NCBI RefSeq assembly: GCF_040358985.1
Contig: NZ_CP132932.1
Location: 3,596,001-3,660,000, forward strand
Length of the DNA stretch: 64,000 nt
Reading direction: 5' to 3'
Origin: Tunturibacter empetritectus
Lineage (GTDB): Bacteria; Acidobacteriota; Terriglobia; Terriglobales; Acidobacteriaceae
The notes beneath the pieces are model-generated. The model had not been told where the DNA came from. It worked only from the letters and a program-made list of their open reading frames with translations, and did no database searches. The stretch's first letter is position 1, and each line of letters opens with the position of its first letter. Shown here piece after piece: positions 43,634-52,039 of this stretch. Made by a program: the position numbers and the translations under genes.

Positions 43634-46600
43634 CTAGAAGCTGAAGCGGGCCTGGAGGTTGACGATGCGTCCGGAGAGGCCGCTGGTGGCCTGGCCGAAG
43701 TTGGGAGTTTCGATGTTCGTGACGATCGTACTTGGTGTGAGATTGATGTTGTTGAAGAGGTTGAAGGCGTCGGCTCTGATCTCGATAGCGGCGTCCTCTC
43801 CGATGATGCGTGCCTTTGGAAGACCGAAGGACTTGACGAGGGTTGCGTCGAAGTCTTTATAGCCGGGGCCGTTGAAGGAGTTGCGCGCGATACCGGGAAG
43901 CTGCGGCAGGCCGGAGGCAAAGCCTGAACTGCCAGCGGTGGGCGCGACGGGTGCAGTGAAGTAGGGTTGGGCAGGGCCGGCGTTGGGGAAGTTGACGTTT
44001 GGCCTGCCGTTCTCAAAGGCATTGTTGCTGCTGCTGTTTTTGGCACCTCCGTTATAGGAGGCCGGGCGCAGGGTGTTGTAGGGGCTGGCGGAGTAGTAGA
44101 GGCTGCCTCCGGGCACGTTGTAGGTGGGGGTGAAGGGGAAGCCGGTGTGCAGGTTGAAGATGCCGCTGACCGACCAGCCATCCGCAACTTTTGAGAGAAA
44201 GGAGTTGCCGTGGAAGAACTTTGGCTGCCACAGGCCGTAGAGCTTGAACGCCTTTCCGTAGTTGAAGTCGGAGCGACCGTAGGCGAGGTAAGGCAGGTAG
44301 GGATAGGGGTCCATGTAGAAGGGACCGGAGCCGGTATCCATGGTCTTGGCGTAGTTGAACTCCGCGTCGAACATGAACTGGTGCGACATCTGGTGCTTGA
44401 AACCTAACAGGAGGGAGTTGTTGTTGGAGTTACCGGTGTTTGCATACTCGTCGATGTTCTGCACGAGATTGTTTTGCGGTATCCCGGCTGCGAACGCGTT
44501 GGCGTAGAGGAAGGTTTGAACGATGAGATGCTTGGTCGTGCTTCCCTGGTAGCCGACGGTGGCGACGAACTGATGTCCGAGATCGATCTGGGTGTCGAGG
44601 GAGAAGTGCTGGGTGTAGATGGTGGGCTGGTTGGGTTGGAAGGCATAGAGGAAGGCTCCGCCTCTGACCGGGAGGTTTGCGGAGTTGAAGCCTCCGATGG
44701 CGTTGGGGTTGGGCGGATAGCCGAAGAGCGATTTGGGATCGGGGGCGATGCCGTAGACGATTCGCGGATCGATGGTGGTGGGACTGCCGCTGGCGTAGCT
44801 GACGCTAAGAATACCGGGGGGATTGTTGCCGGAGTTGGATGTGATCGAGATCTCGGACTGGTTGTAGTTGAGGCCGTACCCGCCGCGAAAGACAGCTTTG
44901 CCGTGAAACATATCGGGGCTGAAGGCGAAGCCGAATTGCGGGCCGAAGTTGCCCTTTTGCGCGTTGGTGAGATTGCCGCCTTGCCGGACGGTGAGGCCGG
45001 TGAAGCCGGTGGCACCACTGCCGAGAACGACGACGCCGAGGTTGTTTTCTTTCGAGGAGAATGGTCCAAAGTAAGAGTAACGGAGGCCTGCATTGAGGGT
45101 CAGATTCGGGAGAGCCTTCCAGTCGTCCTGGATGAAGAAGCCGTAGAGATCTTCGCGGGTATCCTGGCGGTTGGCGGAGGGAGTGCCGGTTGCAGGATTG
45201 AAGCTGGCGTCTTCCCGTTCCGGAGCGTCGTTGAGAAAGTCCCAGATGTTGTAGAAGGAGTAGAGCGGCCGAGCAGCGTTGATGGCGTCGTTGAGGTAGT
45301 AGAGCCTCGTGACTTCTCCACCGAATTTGATGGTGTGATTTCCGGCGATCTTGGTGGCTACGTCTTTGTAGGTGAAGGTGTGTTGATTGAGAACGGCTGG
45401 GCCACCGGCACCAAAGGTACCGAGTGTGGCACTGCCCAGGTTCTCCACGATGGCGAGGGGGAGGCCGAAGGGCGCCTGCGGGTTCGAGGTGACCTCGTTG
45501 TAGCGATAGCCGGCGTCGTTGGCGCGAGCTTCGTTGAGAAAGGTTGGCGAGAAGATGTGGTTGTAGATGATGGAGTATGCTTCGTTATTTTGCTCGTGAT
45601 TGAAGAGATTGTAGGCGCGGACCGAACTGTTGTAGGTGGTTGAGGTGAGGGGGACCCAGTAGACCGCGAAGGCGGCATGGTCTTTCTTGGTGATGTCGGC
45701 GTCGAGGCGTCCGTTGTACTGGCTGGCGATTTGAGAGCTAGGGTTCAGCGTGTTGTAGAAGGCGATGTCGGGCACGTTCGAGAGGCCTCCGCCAACACCT
45801 GGGTTGGTGACGCTTTGCCAGGTGAGGTCCTGGGTGCCAAGAGCCTGTTTGAGAGGGGAACCGATGTTAAGACCCTGACCTGGAATGGTGACGCAGTTAA
45901 CGCCTTCGGCCAGGCCTGCATTGGCGCAGGTTTGATCGATAAGAGATGAAGCTGAGACTAGAGAGCCGGGGAAGCTCAGGTAGGTCTTGGAGATGCTGTT
46001 TGCAGGGGCGAGGGCTTGAAACGCGGCCGTTTCATACCAGCCGGTACCCGGCGTCTGCGAGTTATTGCGCTGGGTTTCGTAGGAGAAGAAGGCAAAGAGC
46101 CTGTCGTGAAGAATAGGGCCGCCAACGCTTCCGCCGATCTGGTTTGCCCTTTCGCTGTCTCGCAAGAGGCCTCGTTCCGACGGAGTACCGGGTTGAAAGG
46201 TGCCGGCGCCGTTGTAGCGCTGGTAGGCGTTGAGGCCGGGGCGGCTGGCACGGAAGTAGGCGCTTCCGTGAAATTGATTGCTGCCGGTCTTCGAGGTGAC
46301 CTGAATCTGGGCTCCGCTGAAGCGGCCGTTTTCGGCGTCGTAGCCGTTCGAGAGGACTTTGATATTGCCGACGGAGTCTTCGGAGGGAGTGATGACCGAG
46401 GTTCCGCCCCAGACTGCGCTGACGGTACTGATGCCGTCGATCTGGATGCCATTGGTCTCGTACTGTCCTCCGTTGGCGTTGGCCTGGGGACCGTTCTCGG
46501 TCTGGAAGATGCCATTGCTTCGGTTGGCTCCGCCGGGGCCCTGGGTTCCAGGAAGCTGATTGGCATTGCCTGGGTTTGAAGATTGTGCGCCGTCGCCGAA

Positions 46601-47134
46601 GACGCCGGGGGCGAGCTGCACAAGCTGAAAGACATCGCGGCCGGTGGAGGGGAGATGTTGGATCTGGTTGCTGTCTACAGTTCCGCTGATGGAGGCGGTC
46701 TCGGTGTCGAGAGGAGGGAGGGTATCGCCGTTGACGGTGACGCTGGTGGTTGCTTCGCCGAGCTCGAGGGTTACGTTGACAGCATTTGGCTGCTCGGGGA
46801 TGATGTGCAGGTCCTGGATGACCTGCTGCTTGAATCCCTTGGCCGCGGCGGTGAGGGTGAAGTGGTCGGGAGGCAGCGCGCTGAAGTTATAGACGCCGCT
46901 TGCATTTGAGATAGCGGTGATGGGATGGTTGGTGTCGGTGTCGGTAAGAGTCAGAGTTGCGCCGGGGACGACTTCGCCCTGCGGGTCGGTGACGGTTCCC
47001 TGGATGGACGCGCGGAATTGGGCGTGCGCTGTGACCGCGCACAAGCTGAAGAGGATGGCGAGCAATGTTGAGCCGAGCCTATGGGGGCGGAGTCTCGGGA
47101 GTGGGGAGAAGCTGCTGGAATGAAAGTGCTGCAT
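43634..47134 (-). CDS. Oar-type TonB-dependent receptor 1
   Basis: 1166 residues from the ATG at 47134, which has AGGAGG five bases upstream; the open frame to 47242 includes the operator and is not coding. Signal peptide LLAILFSLCAVTAHA, then a carboxypeptidase-regulatory-like domain (ASIQGTVTDPQGEVVPGATL), a plug domain (about 120-260) and a large outer-membrane barrel ending in a terminal phenylalanine (LQARFSF). Such receptors take up oligosaccharides or other large ligands using TonB energy. It lies upstream of two GH39 genes on the same strand, pointing to glycan uptake. A LacI-like palindrome lies 80 bases upstream. Confidence 0.92.
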   Translation of the reverse strand: MQHFHSSSFSPLPRLRPHRLGSTLLAILFSLCAVTAHAQFRASIQGTVTDPQGEVVPGATLTLTDTDTNHPITAISNASGVYNFSALPPDHFTLTAAAKGFKQQVIQDLHIIPEQPNAVNVTLELGEATTSVTVNGDTLPPLDTETASISGTVDSNQIQHLPSTGRDVFQLVQLAPGVFGDGAQSSNPGNANQLPGTQGPGGANRSNGIFQTENGPQANANGGQYETNGIQIDGISTVSAVWGGTSVITPSEDSVGNIKVLSNGYDAENGRFSGAQIQVTSKTGSNQFHGSAYFRASRPGLNAYQRYNGAGTFQPGTPSERGLLRDSERANQIGGSVGGPILHDRLFAFFSYETQRNNSQTPGTGWYETAAFQALAPANSISKTYLSFPGSLVSASSLIDQTCANAGLAEGVNCVTIPGQGLNIGSPLKQALGTQDLTWQSVTNPGVGGGLSNVPDIAFYNTLNPSSQIASQYNGRLDADITKKDHAAFAVYWVPLTSTTYNSSVRAYNLFNHEQNNEAYSIIYNHIFSPTFLNEARANDAGYRYNEVTSNPQAPFGLPLAIVENLGSATLGTFGAGGPAVLNQHTFTYKDVATKIAGNHTIKFGGEVTRLYYLNDAINAARPLYSFYNIWDFLNDAPEREDASFNPATGTPSANRQDTREDLYGFFIQDDWKALPNLTLNAGLRYSYFGPFSSKENNLGVVVLGSGATGFTGLTVRQGGNLTNAQKGNFGPQFGFAFSPDMFHGKAVFRGGYGLNYNQSEISITSNSGNNPPGILSVSYASGSPTTIDPRIVYGIAPDPKSLFGYPPNPNAIGGFNSANLPVRGGAFLYAFQPNQPTIYTQHFSLDTQIDLGHQFVATVGYQGSTTKHLIVQTFLYANAFAAGIPQNNLVQNIDEYANTGNSNNNSLLLGFKHQMSHQFMFDAEFNYAKTMDTGSGPFYMDPYPYLPYLAYGRSDFNYGKAFKLYGLWQPKFFHGNSFLSKVADGWSVSGIFNLHTGFPFTPTYNVPGGSLYYSASPYNTLRPASYNGGAKNSSSNNAFENGRPNVNFPNAGPAQPYFTAPVAPTAGSSGFASGLPQLPGIARNSFNGPGYKDFDATLVKSFGLPKARIIGEDAAIEIRADAFNLFNNINLTPSTIVTNIETPNFGQATSGLSGRIVNLQARFSF

Positions 47135-47535
47135 GATGGCCTCCTGATCGGAACGTTTGGGGAGCCTTCCGTCCATGAAGCAGAGTCCTTCTGGGGGATA
47201 GGGGAGAATTAGGCAAACGTTTGACCGATAACGACTATGCACGGCGCCCTAAATGACTGTCAAGGTTGGGACTGGGATGATTACGGGGGGATCAACAGGT
47301 TTGGAAGCAGCATTCGACTAGCGTATTTTGTCTGCTGGATCGACAGAGCCTGGAGGGATGGGGATCTGCGGCTGGGTGCAGAGTCTTTGAGGCGCTTGTG
47401 CTCGTTGAGGCGGCGCTTTGTCTGGAGAGTGGTGTTCGGTTAATGACCGGTGCCGGAGACCGGAGTTTTCACTTGCGATCGTATGCGCCGATTGTGTATG
47501 AGAGCGAGCGTGGGAGAGGCTTGCGGGCTGGCGGC
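47135..47535. other. 401-bp intergenic region upstream of TonB receptor 1
   Basis: It holds the receptor leader and promoter region and the palindrome at 47214. Frames that cross it have no ribosome site or family resemblance. The stretch from about 47260 to 47535 is the 3' flank of the STAS gene; I see no convincing terminator in it. Confidence 0.45.
47214..47223. promoter_or_regulatory. LacI-type palindrome upstream of TonB receptor 1
   Basis: CAAACGTTTG, a perfect ten-base palindrome with a central CG, matches the core of many LacI-family operators. It is 80 bases before the receptor ATG. No LacI-family gene is adjacent, so the regulator would be encoded elsewhere. Confidence 0.45.
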
Positions 47536-47889
47536 TCAGGAGGGGGCGAAGGAGGAGATTGCTTCCTGTTCTTCGGAGAAGATCTCGAAGAGTGGCAGGA
47601 GGTTGCACATCTTCAGGGTCTGGGTTACCTGCTTGGATGGATTGACGAGTTTCAAGGCTCCGCCGGCTTCTTTGGTGGAGCTCATGATCATGACGAGGAG
47701 GCCGATGCCGCTCGAGTCCATGCGGGTGATGCCGGTGAGATTGAAGACGAACTGGGTGGCTCCGTGAGCGGTGAGGTTGTCGATTTTTTGGCGCAGGGTG
47801 TTGACGGGAGTGCCGAGGACGAGTGCGCCGGTGAGCTCGACGGCTTCGATCTCTCCGTACTTCATGATCTTGATCTCAAGCGTGTTCAA
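47536..47889 (-). CDS. STAS-domain anti-anti-sigma-factor-like protein
   Basis: 117 residues from a TTG at 47887-47889, chosen because AAGGAG lies seven bases upstream and because the resulting start (NTLEIKIMKYGEIEAVELTG) fits the first strand of a STAS domain. The phosphorylatable serine is in ITRMDSSGIGLLVMI. Such proteins bind and are phosphorylated by a kinase anti-sigma factor, and are reactivated by PP2C phosphatases like the one at 5913-8153. No kinase gene is adjacent, so its partner is unknown. Confidence 0.86.
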   Translation of the reverse strand: MNTLEIKIMKYGEIEAVELTGALVLGTPVNTLRQKIDNLTAHGATQFVFNLTGITRMDSSGIGLLVMIMSSTKEAGGALKLVNPSKQVTQTLKMCNLLPLFEIFSEEQEAISSFAPS

Positions 47890-48105
47890 GGTGCTGCTCC
47901 TTGTTCTCGACAACTGCGTTCTCAACAACTGCCGTGTGGATTAGCCGGCCGGTGGTGAGGTGCGATTGTCGATGGTCCCCGTCGATTGGCAGCAGAGAAA
48001 GCTCCGCGCGCCAGCCTGCGGCAGGATAACATCCTCCTTGCGGGTGAGGATATGTCAGGGCGGCGGGTCGCGTCCTGGGGCGCTTGACGAAGGGGATGGG
48101 TGGGA

Positions 48106-48984
48106 TCAGCCGTGGGTGAGGTATCCCATCCCTGCGAGGACGCCTCGCATGTAGGAGAAGCTGGCGATGACGCCGGGCATGGGGTCGTCGGCGTGGACTT
48201 CGTATTCGAGGTCGACGAAACCTTTGTATTTGGTTTTGATGAGGGCTTCGAAGATGCCTCGGACGGGCATGATTCCGTCGCCTACAGCTACCTGGCTCTC
48301 TTTGCTTTGGAAGTTGGTGAGGTCCTTCATGTGGACGTTGAAGAGGCGGGGGCCGACTTCGTGAATGGCCTGGGCGACGTCGGTGCCGGCACGGACGGTG
48401 TGGCCAACGTCGATGCAGCAGCCGATGCGTGGGTCCATGTTTTTGACGGCTTTGAGGATGTCGAGGGGGGAGTGCCAGAGCTTGTCTTCGGGGCCGTGGT
48501 TGTGGATGGCGATGCGGATGTCGTATTCCTTGACGAATTTTTCGATGCGGGGGAGGGTGTCGGGGGCGGGGTCGCCGGCGACGATGACGGAGATTCCGGC
48601 GCGCTTGCAGTATTCGAATTTGCTGCGGATGTCGGCGTCGTCATCTTTGGTGAAGTAGATGGCTCCGGCGGCGTGGAGCTTGATGCCGGCGGCGGTGTAG
48701 TCGGCGAGGGCCTTGGCCTCTTCGGCGGGGTCCATGGGGAGGTGGTCTTTGATGTCTTTGACGTTGAGGTCGGTGATGTTGAGCTGCTTCATGTAGCCGA
48801 TCATCTGGTCGCGGGTGAAGTTGCGGAAGGTGTAGCTGGTGAGGCCGAGCTGGATGGGCGAGGGTGCTCCGGTGGCGGGGGAGGGTTGCAGAGCGAGGGA
48901 AGGGATGGCGTTGGAGGTGATGCCTGCTGCTGCGAGGAGGGCGCCGGATTGGACGAAGCTGCGACGGGATAGGGTGTTGATCAT
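48106..48984 (-). CDS. Tat-exported sugar phosphate isomerase/epimerase-like TIM barrel, 1
   Basis: 292 residues. The N-terminus has a Tat signal, SRRSFVQSGALLAAAGITS, so the enzyme is probably periplasmic. The xylose-isomerase-like barrel has metal-ligand stretches VIVAGDPAPDTLPR, IAIHNHGPEDK, CIDVGHTVRAG and GFVDLEYEVHAD. Family members isomerise or epimerise sugars, inositols or keto sugars; a non-phosphorylated substrate is likely because of export. A long upstream frame to 49236 runs through repeat DNA and is not coding. It is downstream of the Gfo/Idh/MocA gene on the same strand, with the repeat at 49086 in between. Confidence 0.85.
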   Translation of the reverse strand: MINTLSRRSFVQSGALLAAAGITSNAIPSLALQPSPATGAPSPIQLGLTSYTFRNFTRDQMIGYMKQLNITDLNVKDIKDHLPMDPAEEAKALADYTAAGIKLHAAGAIYFTKDDDADIRSKFEYCKRAGISVIVAGDPAPDTLPRIEKFVKEYDIRIAIHNHGPEDKLWHSPLDILKAVKNMDPRIGCCIDVGHTVRAGTDVAQAIHEVGPRLFNVHMKDLTNFQSKESQVAVGDGIMPVRGIFEALIKTKYKGFVDLEYEVHADDPMPGVIASFSYMRGVLAGMGYLTHG

Positions 48985-49085
48985 GAGAGGGTAGACTCCG
49001 TGCTTTGCTGGGTTGAGTGGAGATGACGGTAAGGTTGCGGCCGGGTGGTGACGGCTATGGCAGTTTGTCCTGTGGTGTAGGAATT

Positions 49086-49186
49086 GCAAACGCAGATTCC
49101 CTTCGGGAATGACAACAAGAAGGACAACGGCAAAAGCAACTGCAACGGCAACGGCAAAAGCGAAAGCGGTTCCACACCAACTGCGG
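49086..49186. repeat. Composite interspersed repeat, locus 5
   Basis: Perfect hairpin ATTCCC-TTC-GGGAAT (49096-49110) inside CGCAGATTCCCTTCGGGAAT, then GACAACAAGAAGGACAACGG and CAAAAGCAACTGCAACGGCA stuttering. It lies between the stop of the Gfo/Idh/MocA gene and the start of the isomerase gene. Confidence 0.82.
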
Positions 49187-49193
49187 CATTGCT

Positions 49194-50516
49194 CTAGACG
49201 TGGGGCGCCCAGCCTTTTTCGTAGTCGCGTCCCCACATCTTCATGGCTTCGGAGTCGTGGAGCACCTTGCCGTCGGAGTTGTCGAGTTGCAGCTCGCGGT
49301 TGACCTCCCAGGCAACGTTGGAGAGTTGAAGCATGGTGACGGCTACGTTTCCGATGGAGACGGGAGCGTTAAGTTTTTCTCCTTTGCGGACGCCTGCGAT
49401 GAAGTTCGCGAAGTGGGCGTCGGTCATGGAGTCGCGACCGGTGAGGTCGGTGGAGGAGGTTTGATCCTTGTTTGCTTTCAACTCGCTGGTCTTGTTTCCT
49501 TTGAGGTCGTAGATCTCGTAGCCGTCGCGGTCGACGAGGACGGTGCCGGTGGTTCCCATGATGGCCGAGCCACGGTCGCGGTTGTAGTACTTCATGCCCT
49601 GGCAGCTCTTGCCCTCCCAGGTGATCATCTTGTCGGGGTAGTAGAAGCTGGTGACGAGGGTGTCGTAGAACTGCCAGTCGTCCTTGAACTGATAGCGTCC
49701 ACCGGAGGAGGTGACGCGGTCGGGAAAGTCGACGCCGAGTGCCCAGCGGCAGACGTCAACCTCGTGGGTGCCGTTGTTGAGGGTTTCGCCGGTACCGTAG
49801 GTTCTGAACCAGTGCCAGTTGTAGGGCTGGATGTTGTCGGTGTAGGCTCTGCGCGGCGCCGGACCCTGGAAGAGATCCCAGTCGAGTTGCGGAGGAACGG
49901 GTGCTTCTTTACCGGTGCCGATGGATTTTCTTACGTTGCTGTACCAGGCTTTGGCGAAGTAGGCGCGACCGATGAGGCCGTTGTGAATCTTGTCGACGAT
50001 CTCTGCGGTATGGGGGGAGGAGCGCTGCTGCGTGCCCATCTGGACGAGCTTTCCGTACTTCTGCTGGGCCTGAACGAGGAGCGCGCCTTCGGCGGGGTTA
50101 TGGCTGCAGGGTTTTTCGACGTAGACGTGCTTGCCGGCCTGCAAGCCGGCGATGGCCATGGGGGTGTGCCAGTGGTCGGGCGCGGCGATGGTGATGGCGT
50201 CGACATCTTTTTGTTGGAGGATGTGGCGGAAGTCTTTTTCGGTGGCGGGGGCTTCACCCATCTCTTTTTGCGTGTCGTCGGCGAACTTCTTGAGCGTATT
50301 GCTGTCGACGTCGCAGACATAGGTGATGCGGGCATCTTTCTTGTTGGCCTTGAGGGCGGAGAGGTGAGCATAGGCGCGGCTGCGAACGCCGATGACGGCA
50401 AAGTTGAGCCGGTCGTTGGAGCCCATGATCTGCGCGTAGCTCTTTGCGGTGGAGGCGACAGCGAGGCCTGCTGCGCTAACTGCCATTGTGTCGAGAAACT
50501 CTCGTCTGGTGATCAT
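49194..50516 (-). CDS. Tat-exported Gfo/Idh/MocA-family oxidoreductase
   Basis: 440 residues from the ATG at 50516 (GGGAG upstream). A Tat signal, TRREFLDTMAVSAAGLAVAS, precedes a Rossmann fold (LNFAVIGVRSRAYAHL, then YVCDVDSNTLKKFAD) with the catalytic-site motif VEKPCSHNPAEGALLV. The C-terminal domain has WNWHWFRTYGTGETLNNGTHEVDVCRW-like features (read as HWFRTYGTGETLNN and HEVDVCRWALG). Exported members often carry their own tightly bound NAD(P) and oxidise or hydrolyse glycosides through 3-keto intermediates. It sits between two Tat-exported sugar isomerases, suggesting a shared periplasmic pathway. Confidence 0.88.
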   Translation of the reverse strand: MITRREFLDTMAVSAAGLAVASTAKSYAQIMGSNDRLNFAVIGVRSRAYAHLSALKANKKDARITYVCDVDSNTLKKFADDTQKEMGEAPATEKDFRHILQQKDVDAITIAAPDHWHTPMAIAGLQAGKHVYVEKPCSHNPAEGALLVQAQQKYGKLVQMGTQQRSSPHTAEIVDKIHNGLIGRAYFAKAWYSNVRKSIGTGKEAPVPPQLDWDLFQGPAPRRAYTDNIQPYNWHWFRTYGTGETLNNGTHEVDVCRWALGVDFPDRVTSSGGRYQFKDDWQFYDTLVTSFYYPDKMITWEGKSCQGMKYYNRDRGSAIMGTTGTVLVDRDGYEIYDLKGNKTSELKANKDQTSSTDLTGRDSMTDAHFANFIAGVRKGEKLNAPVSIGNVAVTMLQLSNVAWEVNRELQLDNSDGKVLHDSEAMKMWGRDYEKGWAPHV

Positions 50517-50875
50517 TGTTTTCTCCCATCGCCCATGGAGGCGCGGTGATTTTGCGGAATGAGGAAGATTACTTGCAACGATTGAGGTTGATCGTGGTGT
50601 CGGTTTGGTGGGTGTTTGTGATTCTGAGACTTGGGAAGCGAGGGTAGAAAGGTTTTGATGACATCGGTAGTGTAAAGAGCATCGGGGTCCTTCGCTACGC
50701 TCAGGATGACGACAAAAACTAGGTGATAGCAAGACTGGGGATCACCGCTCAATCAAAGGACAACAGCAGATTCCCTTCGGGAATGACAACCAAACAGCAA
50801 AGCCGGGACAAGATGCAAGAGCGAACTAAATGAATTCTTTACTCCGCTCGGGACGGCGGCGGGTAAGGTGGAGCA
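50517..50875. other. 359-bp intergenic region with the upstream flank of the Gfo/Idh/MocA gene
   Basis: It holds two blocks of the composite repeat and the presumed promoter of the oxidoreductase gene within the first 150 bases from 50517. No gene was found; frames that cross it are repeat-derived. Confidence 0.5.
50680..50857. repeat. Composite interspersed repeat, locus 6
   Basis: ATCGGGGTCCTTCGCTACGC with TCAGGATGACG at one end, then a perfect ATTCCC-TTC-GGGAAT hairpin (50770-50784) inside CAACAGCAGATTCCCTTCGG, followed by CAAACAGCAAAG stuttering and a degenerate ATTCTTTACTCCGCTCGGGA block. It shares all its parts with the other five loci. Confidence 0.82.
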
Positions 50876-51841
50876 CTAGAAGGTGCCTGAGTTGATCAGG
50901 CATTGCTTCATGCCGGCCCAGCTGATGCGCGTGGAGGCTTCAGGTGTGCCTGCTCCGCGCCAGTGGGTTTCGAGACTGACGGCGTCGCGGTAGCCGGACT
51001 GTTTGAGGGCGCGGTATTGCGCGGTCCAGTCGATGAAGCCTTTGTCGACGGGGGACCAGACGATCTTTCCTGAGTCGTCCTTGACGGCGTTCTTGCAGTG
51101 GCAATGGTGGATGCGGTTTTTGGGAAGAGCGTCCCAGCCGCCGGGGAAGGCGTCGAGCTCTCCGCGCATGACTGCGTTGCCTGGGTCCCAGTTGAGAACG
51201 AAGTGGGGCGATAGAACCGCTTCGAGGGTTTTGGCGGCTTCGCGGCCGGTGGCGGTGTTGCAGGCGAACTCGTTTTCGATGACTAAGAGAATGCCTTGCT
51301 GACCGGTGATTTCAGCGGAGGCGCGAAGCTTTTCGTTGATGGCTGCGCGGTAGGGAGCGACGTCATCGAGGCGCCAGAAGTCGAAGCAGCGGATCTTGTC
51401 GGTCTTGAACTGTTTGGCGAGAGAGATGGAACGAGTGAGGACTTCGTCTTGCTGCTTGTAGGCGGACTCGGCGGCGCCGTGGAGATCTTCTTTGGAGCTG
51501 TATTTGGATTTGGGTGCGCCGGGCCAGTCAACTTTGAAGAGCGGGCTGGCGATGTCTGTGACCTGGAGGTTGTACTTTGCAAGGATTTTGAGGGCTTCTG
51601 CGATCTCGGCGTCGGAGACGGTCTGAAGGTTCTTGCCCCAGATCTCGCGGAGTTCGACGTAGTGGAGGCCGAAGTCGTTGGCGATGACCGAGCAGGCATG
51701 ATCGAAGTCCTGCGAGATCTCGTCGGAGATGACGGCGATTTTGAAGGGCGAAGTTGCGGCCCATGCGCGCATCGGCAAAGAGAGCGATGCGACTAAGCCA
51801 GCCGAACCCCCTACGAACAGTCGCCGGGAAACACTCTTCAT
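50876..51841 (-). CDS. Tat-exported sugar phosphate isomerase/epimerase-like TIM barrel, 2
   Basis: 321 residues with a Tat signal (SRRLFVGGSAGLVASLSL). The xylose-isomerase-like barrel shows LLVIENEFACNTATG, FVLNWDPGNAVM, IHHCHCKNAV and VSLETHWRG, which hold the expected glutamate, aspartate and histidine metal ligands. It is related in fold to the protein at 48106 but clearly diverged. GAGGAG lies eight bases before the ATG. It follows TonB receptor 2 on the same strand, after 198 bases, and precedes the Gfo/Idh/MocA gene. Confidence 0.85.
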   Translation of the reverse strand: MKSVSRRLFVGGSAGLVASLSLPMRAWAATSPFKIAVISDEISQDFDHACSVIANDFGLHYVELREIWGKNLQTVSDAEIAEALKILAKYNLQVTDIASPLFKVDWPGAPKSKYSSKEDLHGAAESAYKQQDEVLTRSISLAKQFKTDKIRCFDFWRLDDVAPYRAAINEKLRASAEITGQQGILLVIENEFACNTATGREAAKTLEAVLSPHFVLNWDPGNAVMRGELDAFPGGWDALPKNRIHHCHCKNAVKDDSGKIVWSPVDKGFIDWTAQYRALKQSGYRDAVSLETHWRGAGTPEASTRISWAGMKQCLINSGTF

Positions 51842-51999
51842 GATTGGAACTCCTCTTTCTTCTTTGCCATTTTGGCGTAATGCAGGAACAGGAACTTAAG
51901 ACGATCCATTAGCCAATTAGTTGCATCGTTGCTAAGCGGTCGGACGATGCGAAGCTTCGGGTAAGATAGCGAATCTCGAAACAGATTGTGGAAGCAGGA

Positions 52000-52033
52000 G
52001 AGAAGTCCCGATTGAGATGGACCGGGACTTCTC
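52000..52033 (-). terminator. Long perfect hairpin after TonB receptor 2
   Basis: Eleven-base perfect stem (GAGAAGTCCCG/CGGGACTTCTC) with a 12-base loop, six bases past the stop. No U-run follows on the minus strand. It matches in position the hairpin at 43586 after TonB receptor 1. Confidence 0.55.
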
Positions 52034-52039
52034 CCCTGG

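Noticed and set aside
48985-49236. N-terminal extension of the isomerase gene
   Set aside because: The extension is translated repeat DNA (FAFAVAVAVAFAVV) and would bury the Tat signal.
50517-50732. N-terminal extension of the Gfo/Idh/MocA gene
   Set aside because: It encodes the spurious HPERSEGPR peptide of the composite repeat; the Tat signal begins at 50516.
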